Source of the DNA: Gemmataceae bacterium
Lineage (GTDB): Bacteria; Planctomycetota; Planctomycetia; Gemmatales; Gemmataceae
DNA length: 15,093 nucleotides
Assembly: GCA_020847555.1 (NCBI GenBank)
Contig: JADLBT010000091.1
Span: forward strand, 1 to 15,093
Direction of reading: 5' to 3'
Position numbers and translations under genes: made by a program. The notes beneath the pieces were generated by a model, which saw nothing but the letters and a program-made list of their open reading frames with translations, did not search any database and was not told the DNA's origin. Positions 1-6,743 of the stretch are shown piece after piece; position 1 is the stretch's first letter, and every line of letters starts with the position of its first letter.

Positions 1-49
1 CGCAAGCGAGCGGTCGCCTCCGCGCGCGGCTGGTACACGCATCATTCGG

Positions 50-1474
50 TCACCCGGCCGCCCGGCGCTCCTGCTCCTCCTGCCAGGCGTTGAGCTTGTT
101 GTACAGCGTCTTGAGCACGATCCCCAGTTCGGCCGCAGCGGCCGGCTTGTTGCCCTTGTGCTTCTCCAGGACGCGCAGGATGTGCTCCATCTCGATCTCG
201 CGCAGGGTCCGCGGCGGGCCGTGCGCCGAGGCGGCCAGTCCGGGCGGGGGCGTGACCGCCAGCTTCGGTCCGCTGGTCTGGCTGGCCGCCTGCCGGACCT
301 GGTACGGCAAGTGCTCCGGTCCGATCTGCTGCCCGCCGGCGAGAATGTAGGCGTGCTCCATCGCGTTCGCCAACTCGCGCACGTTCCCCTGCCACTCGTA
401 CTCCAGCAGCGCATCAACCGCCTCGGGCGTCAGCAGGTTCGCCACCTGCTCCACCGGGCGCCGGGCGGCGCGGGCGAGGAGGTGCCGAGCCAGGTCCGGG
501 ATGTCCGAGCGCCGCTCGCGCAGCGGCGGCAGTCGGATCTCGAACGTGTTGATACGGAAGTAGAGATCCTCGCGGAACTGATCGGTACGGATCATGTCGC
601 GCAGATCCCGGTTGGTCGCACACAGCACGCGCACGTCCACCCGGAACGGCTCCGTGTCGCCGAGTCGGCGGATCTCGCCCGACTCCAGGAAGCGGAGCAG
701 CTTGACCTGAATGTTCTTGTTCAGCTCCCCGACCTCGTCGAGGAACAGCGTGCCGCCGTTGGCGACCTCGAACAGCCCCTTGTGGTCGCGGTCGGCGCCG
801 GTAAACGACCCCTTCTTGTGGCCGAACAGCTCGCTCTCGACGAGGTTCTCGGCCAGCCCGCCGCAGTTGACCGGGACGAACGGGGCGTCCTTGCGCCGGC
901 TCTGCTGGTACAGGGTTCGCGCCACCACGTCCTTGCCGGTCCCGGTCTCGCCGAGGATGAGGACCGTCGAGTCGGTCGGCGCAACGGTCGCGATCATGCG
1001 GTGAACGCTGCTCATCGCGCTGGCCTTGCCGACCAGGACCGTCGGCCCCTCGGCCGCCTGGACGCGCGTCTGCAAGGCCCGGTTCTTGTGCTTGATCTCG
1101 CGCCGGTCGATGACCTTTTGCAGGATCGCCTCAATCTCGGACAGCTTGCACGGCTTGCGCAGGTAGTCCATCGCCCCAAGGCGCATGGCGGTCACCGCCG
1201 ACTCCTCGCTGCCGTGGCCGGTCATCATGACCGCCTCGGTGTCCGGGCAGATCTGCTTGAGGTGTTCGAGTACCTGGATGCCGTCCAGCCCCGGCATACG
1301 CAGGTCGAGGATGGCGAGGTCGAAGGTGGACTTCTCCAGCGTCTTGACGGCCGTCTTGCCGTCCGGGCACACGGTCACCTCATGCCCCAGGCGCGGCAGC
1401 TCGGAGCGCATGACCTCCTGGAGGGATTGCTCGTCATCGGCGAACAGGATTCGCAGGCTCTTTTGCGCCGGCAT
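50..1474 (-). CDS. NtrC-family sigma54-dependent response regulator
   Basis: A 474-residue cytoplasmic transcription activator for sigma54 RNA polymerase, complete with three domains. The receiver domain (about 7-122) has acidic residues D13 and D14, phosphoacceptor D57 in LDLRMPG, T85 and K107. The AAA+ domain (about 146-375) has Walker A GETGTGKD at 175-182, the sigma54-contact loop as GSFTGA at 222-227 (usual form GAFTGA), Walker B FLDE near 244-247, and REDLYFRI near 301-308. A Fis-type helix-turn-helix occupies about 424-463. The ATG at 1474 is supported by an upstream GGAGGAG with 10-nt spacing. It lies downstream of the histidine kinase on the same strand, 122 bp apart, so the two are almost certainly partners, as in NtrB/NtrC. 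The length is normal for the family. Which promoters it activates cannot be read from this window. Confidence 0.95.
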   Translation of the reverse strand: MPAQKSLRILFADDEQSLQEVMRSELPRLGHEVTVCPDGKTAVKTLEKSTFDLAILDLRMPGLDGIQVLEHLKQICPDTEAVMMTGHGSEESAVTAMRLGAMDYLRKPCKLSEIEAILQKVIDRREIKHKNRALQTRVQAAEGPTVLVGKASAMSSVHRMIATVAPTDSTVLILGETGTGKDVVARTLYQQSRRKDAPFVPVNCGGLAENLVESELFGHKKGSFTGADRDHKGLFEVANGGTLFLDEVGELNKNIQVKLLRFLESGEIRRLGDTEPFRVDVRVLCATNRDLRDMIRTDQFREDLYFRINTFEIRLPPLRERRSDIPDLARHLLARAARRPVEQVANLLTPEAVDALLEYEWQGNVRELANAMEHAYILAGGQQIGPEHLPYQVRQAASQTSGPKLAVTPPPGLAASAHGPPRTLREIEMEHILRVLEKHKGNKPAAAAELGIVLKTLYNKLNAWQEEQERRAAG

Positions 1475-1518
1475 GTGCAGTCAACTCCTCCCTCGTCCGG
1501 TTCCGATCGCGTCGCTCG

Positions 1519-1580
1519 CCCCCTCCCCCCTGCCCCCCTCCCCTGCAAGGAGAGGGGGACAGGGGGGAGGGGGGCGGGGC
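1519..1580. repeat. G/C-rich imperfect inverted repeat between sensor kinase and regulator
   Basis: One arm is a C-run broken by T residues (1519-1544) and the other is its near-complement (1549-1580). The arms share the pattern CTCCCCCCTG followed by a C-run and are separated by a few bases around GCAA. On paper the stem is over 20 bp with about one internal mismatch plus small bulges. It sits 17 bp past the kinase stop codon and 45 bp before the regulator start. It could attenuate read-through or stabilise the upstream mRNA. Its form also fits a dispersed intergenic repeat. No clear T-run follows it on the coding strand, so it is not called a terminator. Confidence 0.7.
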
Positions 1581-1596
1581 GGTTAGGTTCCCGCCC

Positions 1597-3219
1597 CTAC
1601 GCGGCCCGGCGGGTGTTCCAGTCCTGCTCGCCCGGGCGCGGCTCCTGGTCCTGCTCGGCGGCCTGGAGGGGGAGCCGGACCGTGAACGTGCTCCCCTGGC
1701 CGGGTCCGCCACTGACCGCCTCGATCTCGCCGTGGTGCTGGTTGATGATCCGGTGGCTGATCGACAGCCCCAGCCCGGTGCCCCTGCCGGTCCGGCTGCG
1801 CGTGAAGAACGGCTCGAAAATGTTCTCCAGCACCTCCGCCGTCATCCCGCAGCCGGTGTCGCCGAACTCCATCTCCGCCATCCCGTCGCGCTGCCCCAGG
1901 CGGATTGTCAGCGTGCCGCCCTCGTCCATGCTGTCGAGCCCGTTGACCACCAGGTTGAGGACCACCTGCTTGACCTCCTGGGCGTTGACCCAGGCGACCA
2001 GCCGCGCCGGCGGGTCGAACACCAGCTTTTTGCCCTTGCAGTTGGGCAGGTGCTGCGCGACGTCCAGCACGCCCTGGAGCAACTCGCTGAGTTCGGTCGC
2101 CTCGCGCCGTCGCTCGCCGCCGCGGCTGAACTCCAGCAGCCGCTGGGTGATCTCCTTGCAGCGCAGCGACTCCTGCTGGATCATGCGCAGGTATTTCGCG
2201 ACCACCTCGACCTCCGGATCGGTCGAGCCCGGGGCCAGGCGGTGGAGGATCTCGGTCAGCCGACGCTCCAGCGCCTCGCTGCAGAACACGATGCTGGCGA
2301 GCGGGTTGTTGATCTCGTGCGCCACCCCGGCCGCCAGGAACCCGACCCCGGCGAGCCGTTCGGACCGAACGAGCTGGCGGCTTCGCTCGTTCACCTGCCG
2401 CTCCAGGTCGCGGTACATGTCGCGCAGCCGGCGTGTCATGTCGTTGAACGCGGCCGCCAGATCCTCGATCTCGTCCCCACTGCGAATCTGGATCGTGTGG
2501 TCGAAGTCGCCGTCACCGACCCGGCTCACACCCGCCTGCAGATCCCGGATCGGGTAGAACGTCCAGCGGTAGAAGAACCGCAGCAGGCCGGCCATCAGCA
2601 GCACCCCGCCGGCGCTGCTGGCGATGACGATGACCAGGCTCAGGTGGGCGTCCTTCTTGGCGGTCCAGAACCGCTGGAAGCAATCGACGTAAATCTCGCC
2701 GATGATCTCGTCCACGGTGCTATTCAGCAGCAGCAGGCTTTCCTTGACGGTCTTCTCTTCCCGGATCGATTCCCGCAGCGCGTCCCGCGGCGCCTCGATG
2801 ACGACCAGGCTCGGGTTGAAAAGGTTGTCGAGCACCTTGTCGATGCGGTCGAGGTGCTGGCGGATCGCCTGCAGCTTGGGCGTCAGCTTCCAGTTCTTGT
2901 CCGGCTCGTTGCCGTAGCTGCCGCGGGCCTTGAGCGTGTCCTCGAACTCCTGCAGCACCGCGCGCGTTTTTCGCACGCGCTTCCAGAGTTCCCCTTCTTC
3001 CCGCCCGTCCTGCCGTTTCCCGGGAACCGTCAGCTCGCGAATCTCGGTCCGAAGTTTGATCGCCCGATCCAGCTCGACCAGCCGGCTGTCAATGGTCCTG
3101 ATGGTGTCGCGGTACGACGTGAGACCCTTGAGCGCGCCGCCGAGCAGCAGGGCGACGACGGCAACGGCGAAGCCGAGCCCGAGCAACAGCTTGTGGCGGA
3201 TTCGCCATTGGCAGGCCAC
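1597..3219 (-). CDS. Membrane-bound NtrB-like sensor histidine kinase
   Basis: A 540-residue two-component sensor. Domains in order: TM1 (about 11-30); an extracytoplasmic sensor region (about 31-193), charged, probably helical and not recognised; TM2 (about 194-216); HAMP linker (about 217-270); HisKA with the H-box HEINNPL and phosphorylated H301; HATPase with N-box near 422-429 (NLVVNGLD), G1 DTGCGM at 454-459, an F-box with FEPFF, and G2 GRGTGLGLS at 478-486. I place the start at the GTG at 3219 because AAGGAGG lies 6 nt upstream and the next residues lead directly into TM1. A longer ORF in frame begins at 3285, but its first 22 residues look like non-coding translation. The kinase should phosphorylate the regulator encoded downstream. 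The bound signal is unknown. Confidence 0.93.
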   Translation of the reverse strand: MACQWRIRHKLLLGLGFAVAVVALLLGGALKGLTSYRDTIRTIDSRLVELDRAIKLRTEIRELTVPGKRQDGREEGELWKRVRKTRAVLQEFEDTLKARGSYGNEPDKNWKLTPKLQAIRQHLDRIDKVLDNLFNPSLVVIEAPRDALRESIREEKTVKESLLLLNSTVDEIIGEIYVDCFQRFWTAKKDAHLSLVIVIASSAGGVLLMAGLLRFFYRWTFYPIRDLQAGVSRVGDGDFDHTIQIRSGDEIEDLAAAFNDMTRRLRDMYRDLERQVNERSRQLVRSERLAGVGFLAAGVAHEINNPLASIVFCSEALERRLTEILHRLAPGSTDPEVEVVAKYLRMIQQESLRCKEITQRLLEFSRGGERRREATELSELLQGVLDVAQHLPNCKGKKLVFDPPARLVAWVNAQEVKQVVLNLVVNGLDSMDEGGTLTIRLGQRDGMAEMEFGDTGCGMTAEVLENIFEPFFTRSRTGRGTGLGLSISHRIINQHHGEIEAVSGGPGQGSTFTVRLPLQAAEQDQEPRPGEQDWNTRRAA

Positions 3220-3392
3220 GCCCGACCTCCTTGTCCGCGGCCTCGAAGTGACTCGATCGCCCCGGGCTCCCCCTCCGCGTCGCACGCGGTCTCCGGTGGC
3301 GCACTGACCGAGTCGGGGGGGACTCTACCAGAACCCGGTTCGCGGCGGGAGAGCAACTTTCGCGGGCCGGTCGGGCCGATCGCCCGATGGCG

Positions 3393-3450
3393 AAAGGTCA
3401 GCAGAAAAGGCCCCCGGGCTGCAGCCCGGGGGCCTTTTCTGCTGACCTTT
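3393..3450. terminator. 58-bp perfect palindrome, probable bidirectional terminator
   Basis: Two 29-nt arms (3393-3421 and 3422-3450) are exact reverse complements with no spacer, centred on CTGCAG. The inner GC-rich core (GGCCCCCGGG and its complement) is flanked by AAAA on one side and TTTT on the other, the form of an intrinsic terminator acting in both directions. The outer 12 nt of each arm (AAAGGTCAGCAG) continue the symmetry. It begins 17 bp past the stop codon of the secreted HEAT-repeat protein, so it most likely ends that transcript before the sensor kinase gene. The sequence is direct; the terminator role is inferred. Confidence 0.85.
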
Positions 3451-3467
3451 TTCCACCCAACCCCGTT

Positions 3468-5909
3468 TTACGGGTTGGTCGCACGGACCGGCTGCACCGC
3501 GTTCGAGTCGGTCGCCGGGGCGAGTCGGGCCAGCGCCTGGTCGGCCTCGGCCCGCACGCGCGGATCGGTGTCCGACTTGAGTTGCTGGAGGACCGCCATC
3601 ACCCGCGTACCGCTCGCCCGCATCCGGCCCAGGGTGTAGGCACAACCCGCCCGCACCGTCGGTGCCGGGTCGTCCTTGGCCGCGACTGCGAGTACCTGGA
3701 TGACCTCCGGGCGCGTATGGTCGTCACACATCCCCAGGTTGTGGGCGGCCCACTCGCGCTGCGACGGGTACGCGGACGTCTTCAGCACGTTGATCATTTG
3801 CTGCACCGGGGTGTTGGCGGCTGCCTGGGCGGCCGTCATCGGGGCGGTGTACCCCGGACGGTCCATCGCCGGGTTCGGCGCCTGCACCATGCCCTGGTAG
3901 CCCGGAGCATAACCCGCCGGCACCATCGGCGGGCGGGCATACGGATTGGGCGGCATCGGCCCCTGGTAAGAGTAGGGGACCATCCCGCGGCCCGGAGCCT
4001 GGTTCGGCGCCCCCATCGGTCCGTAGGGATACGGCCGGTACATCGTCTGCTGCATCGCGTAGCCCGGGTGGCCGCCCTGGGCCGCCATCGGGTAGTAACC
4101 GTACCCGGCCGGGTAGCCGCCCTGGGCCATCATCGGGTAACCCGGCATCATCGGGTAACTGGGCATCATCGGGTAGCCGGGCGCCATCGCCATCGGGCCG
4201 ACGGGCGGTGGATACCCTTGCGGCGGCATGCCCTGCTGTCCACCTGGAGGGGCCGGCGGCGTGAAGGCGTTGACGAACTTCTCGTTGGGCTGCGGCGCCT
4301 GCGGGATCTCCGGCACCGGCGGCAGCGGTGGCCTCGTCCGCTCCGGCATCGTCACGATCGGCACCGGAACGTAGTGGACGGGACGCTCCAGGCCGTTGCT
4401 GGCCGCCAGGACTGACTGTGCCCCCAGCGGCAGCGCGCCCTGCTGGGTGGTCGCCTGTGCGACCGGCTTCGCCTGGACGGGCTGGGACGAGGTCGCCGTG
4501 GCCGTGGTCGTCGGCGCGGGCAGACGCGGTGCGGCCGGGGCTTTCGGCGCGGGCGAACTCGACGCGGGCGGGGTCGGCTGCGGTGGGTTCGTGGAAACCT
4601 GAACCGCGGTCGGCGGCAGCGGCAGCGGCTTCTCGTCCTGCTTCCCCTTCAGACTGCCGACCTTCTCCTCCACCTTGCGCCCGGCGTAACTCCCCGGGTC
4701 GGCCAGCGGGTCGGGACGTTTGGCCGTCTCCGTCGCGGAGGCCGGCGGCCTGGAGGGACTGCTCGGGGTGTCCGGTTTCGTCGAGACCTGGGCGACCGCC
4801 GAGGCGGACCCCTTCGCCCCCCTGGTCTTGTCGGCCGACTTGCCGTCCTTGTCGCCCCACGACTGCCGCCAGTCGGTGGGCTTCGCCGGCTCGACGGTCG
4901 GCTTGTTCGCCGCGACGACCGCCTTCGGAGCCTCCGTTGCCGGCTTTTTGGTTGCCACCTGGACCACGGCCGGCGGCTTCGGCGGGGCCGGCTGGGCGGA
5001 GGCCATGTTGACGTTGTCGCCGCCCCAGCCCCGCCGCCAGTCTTTGTGCATCGGGGCGTGCGCAACCGCAGCCGACGGGGCCGCCAACTCGGATGCGCTC
5101 GGCCGGTGGAAGATGCCGTGCAGCCGGGCGGCCACGCGGTCGCCGACTCCGGGCTCGCGCTCGACGGGACCGGGCTTGATGACGGCCGGCTTCGCGACCA
5201 CGACCGGCGCGCCGGTTCTCGGCCCGGTCACCACCGTCACAGGCGCGGCGTCCGGCGGGACGGGCACCCCGGCCGGCCGGGTCTTGTACCGGCCCCAGTG
5301 GAAGATGCGCGCGGCCATCGCCTTCACCCGGGTGCCGGGCGCGGCGCCGGGCACCTCCGCGGGGGCCGTCTCGACGACCGTCAGCATCTCGCCGGTCTGC
5401 GTGCAGACCAGTTCGCACGCCTCACGGGAGGTCGATCCCTGGGACGTGTGCCACCGGCGCAGCACCCGACAGAGCAGCGGCGGCCGTCCGGACTCCATGA
5501 CGGTCCGGCACTCGCCGTCGCTCGCGGTCGATCCCGTGCCGGTCGGGGCAGGAGCGCCCCGCTGCGGTCCCGACACCGGAACGACCACGGGGGTGCCGGG
5601 GGTGTGGGTGACCTGGACCGAGGTCGTGATCGGACCGCTGACGATGGACCCGCCGCTGGGAGCCTCGAAGATGGTGGACTCTTCCCCGGTGGTCAGCGAC
5701 TGAACCTGGAGCTTGGTGGAGCCGTCCGGCATTCGGGTCGTGGAGACGACGCGGCATGCCTCGGCCGGCTTGCCCGGTTCCCGGATGGTCAGGATCCGTT
5801 CGCCGGGCTTTCCGGCCGGGGCGGCGCTGGGGGCGGCGAACTGGGCCTGTGCAACGCCGGCCCAGGCCAGCGCCAGGATGAGGATCCCTTTCCAGTGTGA
5901 CCGGACCAT
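3468..5909 (-). CDS. Secreted Pro-rich protein with C-terminal HEAT-like repeats
   Basis: An 813-residue exported protein of unknown function. The ATG at 5909 was chosen because AAAGGAG lies about 9 nt upstream and a signal peptide follows at once (residues 1-22, hydrophobic GILILALAWAGVAQA, likely cut after AQA). The ORF is open to 5987 without such support. Residues 38-83 and 134-182 form a diverged duplicated module. A low-complexity Pro/Ala/Lys linker (about 185-550) holds two DWRxxWG motifs (290-296, 346-352) and three VQVST-like motifs. A Pro/Gly/Met/Tyr-rich stretch (about 555-690) contains YPMMP tandem units. The C-terminus (about 700-800) has HEAT/PBS-lyase-like helical repeats, such as the segment with DPAPTVRAGCAYTLGRM. 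It stands alone between a divergent promoter region and a terminator. An envelope or surface role is inferred from export and composition only. Confidence 0.85.
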   Translation of the reverse strand: MVRSHWKGILILALAWAGVAQAQFAAPSAAPAGKPGERILTIREPGKPAEACRVVSTTRMPDGSTKLQVQSLTTGEESTIFEAPSGGSIVSGPITTSVQVTHTPGTPVVVPVSGPQRGAPAPTGTGSTASDGECRTVMESGRPPLLCRVLRRWHTSQGSTSREACELVCTQTGEMLTVVETAPAEVPGAAPGTRVKAMAARIFHWGRYKTRPAGVPVPPDAAPVTVVTGPRTGAPVVVAKPAVIKPGPVEREPGVGDRVAARLHGIFHRPSASELAAPSAAVAHAPMHKDWRRGWGGDNVNMASAQPAPPKPPAVVQVATKKPATEAPKAVVAANKPTVEPAKPTDWRQSWGDKDGKSADKTRGAKGSASAVAQVSTKPDTPSSPSRPPASATETAKRPDPLADPGSYAGRKVEEKVGSLKGKQDEKPLPLPPTAVQVSTNPPQPTPPASSSPAPKAPAAPRLPAPTTTATATSSQPVQAKPVAQATTQQGALPLGAQSVLAASNGLERPVHYVPVPIVTMPERTRPPLPPVPEIPQAPQPNEKFVNAFTPPAPPGGQQGMPPQGYPPPVGPMAMAPGYPMMPSYPMMPGYPMMAQGGYPAGYGYYPMAAQGGHPGYAMQQTMYRPYPYGPMGAPNQAPGRGMVPYSYQGPMPPNPYARPPMVPAGYAPGYQGMVQAPNPAMDRPGYTAPMTAAQAAANTPVQQMINVLKTSAYPSQREWAAHNLGMCDDHTRPEVIQVLAVAAKDDPAPTVRAGCAYTLGRMRASGTRVMAVLQQLKSDTDPRVRAEADQALARLAPATDSNAVQPVRATNP
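4128..4181 (-). repeat. Three tandem 18-bp units inside the secreted protein gene
   Basis: Units 4128-4145, 4146-4163 and 4164-4181 each begin CATCATCGGGTA on the plus strand and differ only in the last bases. On the coding strand they give consecutive hexapeptides of the type (G/S)YPMMP/A, at about residues 577-594. The near identity at DNA level points to recent expansion by slippage within the Met/Tyr/Pro-rich region. Confidence 0.85.
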
Positions 5910-6209
5910 CGGACGGCTCTCCTTTCCACGCGATGTGGCTTTCCCGCCGTAGCGCTCCCGGGAAGCCGTTGGCAGCAACCCTCGCACGGACGGCGACGGC
6001 CCGGGGCAGCGCGTCTGGCGCGGCTCGCGCGGTCGCGCCCGTGGCGCCGTCTAGTCCTCAGTTATCGGCTGCGCCGAGCTTGTGCATCAATCTGATTGCG
6101 ATAGCTGTCGTCTGCCGCCGGCTCAGCCCGAGCGCTCTTTCCTCCTGCCGTCCTTTTGTGTTCAATACACCCTCGTCTTGCCCCGCTTGCCCTGGCCGTT
6201 GAGATCGAT
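5910..6209. other. Divergent intergenic region between secreted protein and hpt
   Basis: This 300-bp region separates two divergently transcribed genes and should hold both promoters. The half near 5940-6050 is very GC-rich and shows no clear signal. The segment around 6055-6170 is less GC-rich and holds the best minus-strand promoter candidate plus AT-richer patches (ATCAATCTGATTGCGATAG near 6086-6104, and TTTTGTGTTCAATACAC near 6154-6170) that could serve the plus-strand gene. No convincing plus-strand -35/-10 pair or riboswitch was recognised. Confidence 0.5.
6061..6090 (-). promoter_or_regulatory. Candidate sigma70-type promoter for the secreted protein gene
   Basis: Read on the minus strand, TTGATG (6090-6085) and GATAAC (6066-6061) are 18 bp apart, each matching 4 of 6 consensus bases. 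This would leave a leader of roughly 150 nt before the ATG at 5909. Planctomycete promoter consensus is poorly defined, so this is only a candidate. Confidence 0.3.
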
Positions 6210-6743
6210 ATGGACGTCCTGATCCCCGCGGAACGTATCCAGCAGCGCATCGCCGAACTGGCCGGCGCGATCGCGGCCGACTACGACCGTCGCCCGGTCA
6301 CCATCGTCGGGGTGCTCACTGGCTGCCTGATGTTCCTGGCGGATCTGGTACGGCACCTCGACCTGGCGCTGCGCATCGACTTCATTCAGGCGTCGAGCTA
6401 CCGCGGGCCGGTCACCAACCCCGGCGAGCTGCACATCCAGCCGGAACTCGTTCCCGACGTCGCCGGCCGCCACGTCCTGCTCCTGGACGACATCCTCGAC
6501 ACCGGCCACACCGTCGCCGCCCTGGTGCGGCACCTGGAAGGGCTCGGGGCGGCGTCGGTCCGGGTGGCGGTCCTGCTGCGCAAGCGCGGCCGGCAGGAGG
6601 TGCCTGTCGAGCCGGATTACTGCGGGTTCGACATCCCCGACGAGTTTGTGGTTGGCTACGGGCTGGACTTCAACGACGAGTACCGTCACCTGCCCTACAT
6701 CGCCATCCTTCCCCGTTTCCCTGGCACGGACGCGGCCCCATGA
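6210..6743 (+). CDS. hpt: Hypoxanthine(-guanine) phosphoribosyltransferase
   Basis: A 177-residue purine salvage enzyme that joins hypoxanthine or guanine to PRPP, giving IMP or GMP, in the cytoplasm. The PRPP-binding motif VLLLDDILDTGHT spans 89-101, with acidic pair D93-D94 and D97. The flexible-loop SSY is at 62-64. K125 in LLRKRGR and the C-terminal block around PDYCGFDIPDEFVVGYG (136-151), followed by LDFNDEYRHLPYI, match the purine-binding part of HPRTs. The length is typical. I chose the ATG at 6210 because it starts the conserved N-terminus; the frame stays open upstream only to a TTG at 6156 and encodes no conserved residues there. The ribosome-binding site is weak. Its stop codon overlaps the ATG of the next gene (ATGA), implying translational coupling. 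Confidence 0.93.
   Translation: MDVLIPAERIQQRIAELAGAIAADYDRRPVTIVGVLTGCLMFLADLVRHLDLALRIDFIQASSYRGPVTNPGELHIQPELVPDVAGRHVLLLDDILDTGHTVAALVRHLEGLGAASVRVAVLLRKRGRQEVPVEPDYCGFDIPDEFVVGYGLDFNDEYRHLPYIAILPRFPGTDAAP

Noticed and set aside
1..49. Possible copy of the helicase-end repeat at the left edge (CGCGCGGCTGGT and CGCAAGCGAG)
   Set aside because: Only short GC-rich matches on the reverse complement, too brief to separate from chance without a genome search.
222..227. GSFTGA instead of GAFTGA in the regulator as a sign of lost sigma54 activity (residue numbers)
   Set aside because: Ser for Ala is a known mild variant of the loop and the remaining catalytic residues are intact, so there is no reason to call it inactive.
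158..2557. Long plus-strand open frame (799 codons) opposite the regulator and sensor kinase
   Set aside because: It is antisense to two genes with clear family motifs, is rich in Arg/Leu/Gln with no recognisable domain, and results from GC-rich codon bias.
3220..3392. Sigma54 or sigma70 promoter for the sensor kinase
   Set aside because: No TGGCAC-N5-TTGC pair was seen, and the only -10-like hexamer (TAGAGT on the minus strand) has its best -35 partner 23 bp away, which is too far.
6156..6209. Upstream TTG start for hpt
   Set aside because: It adds 18 residues with no family match; the ATG at 6210 begins the conserved N-terminus.
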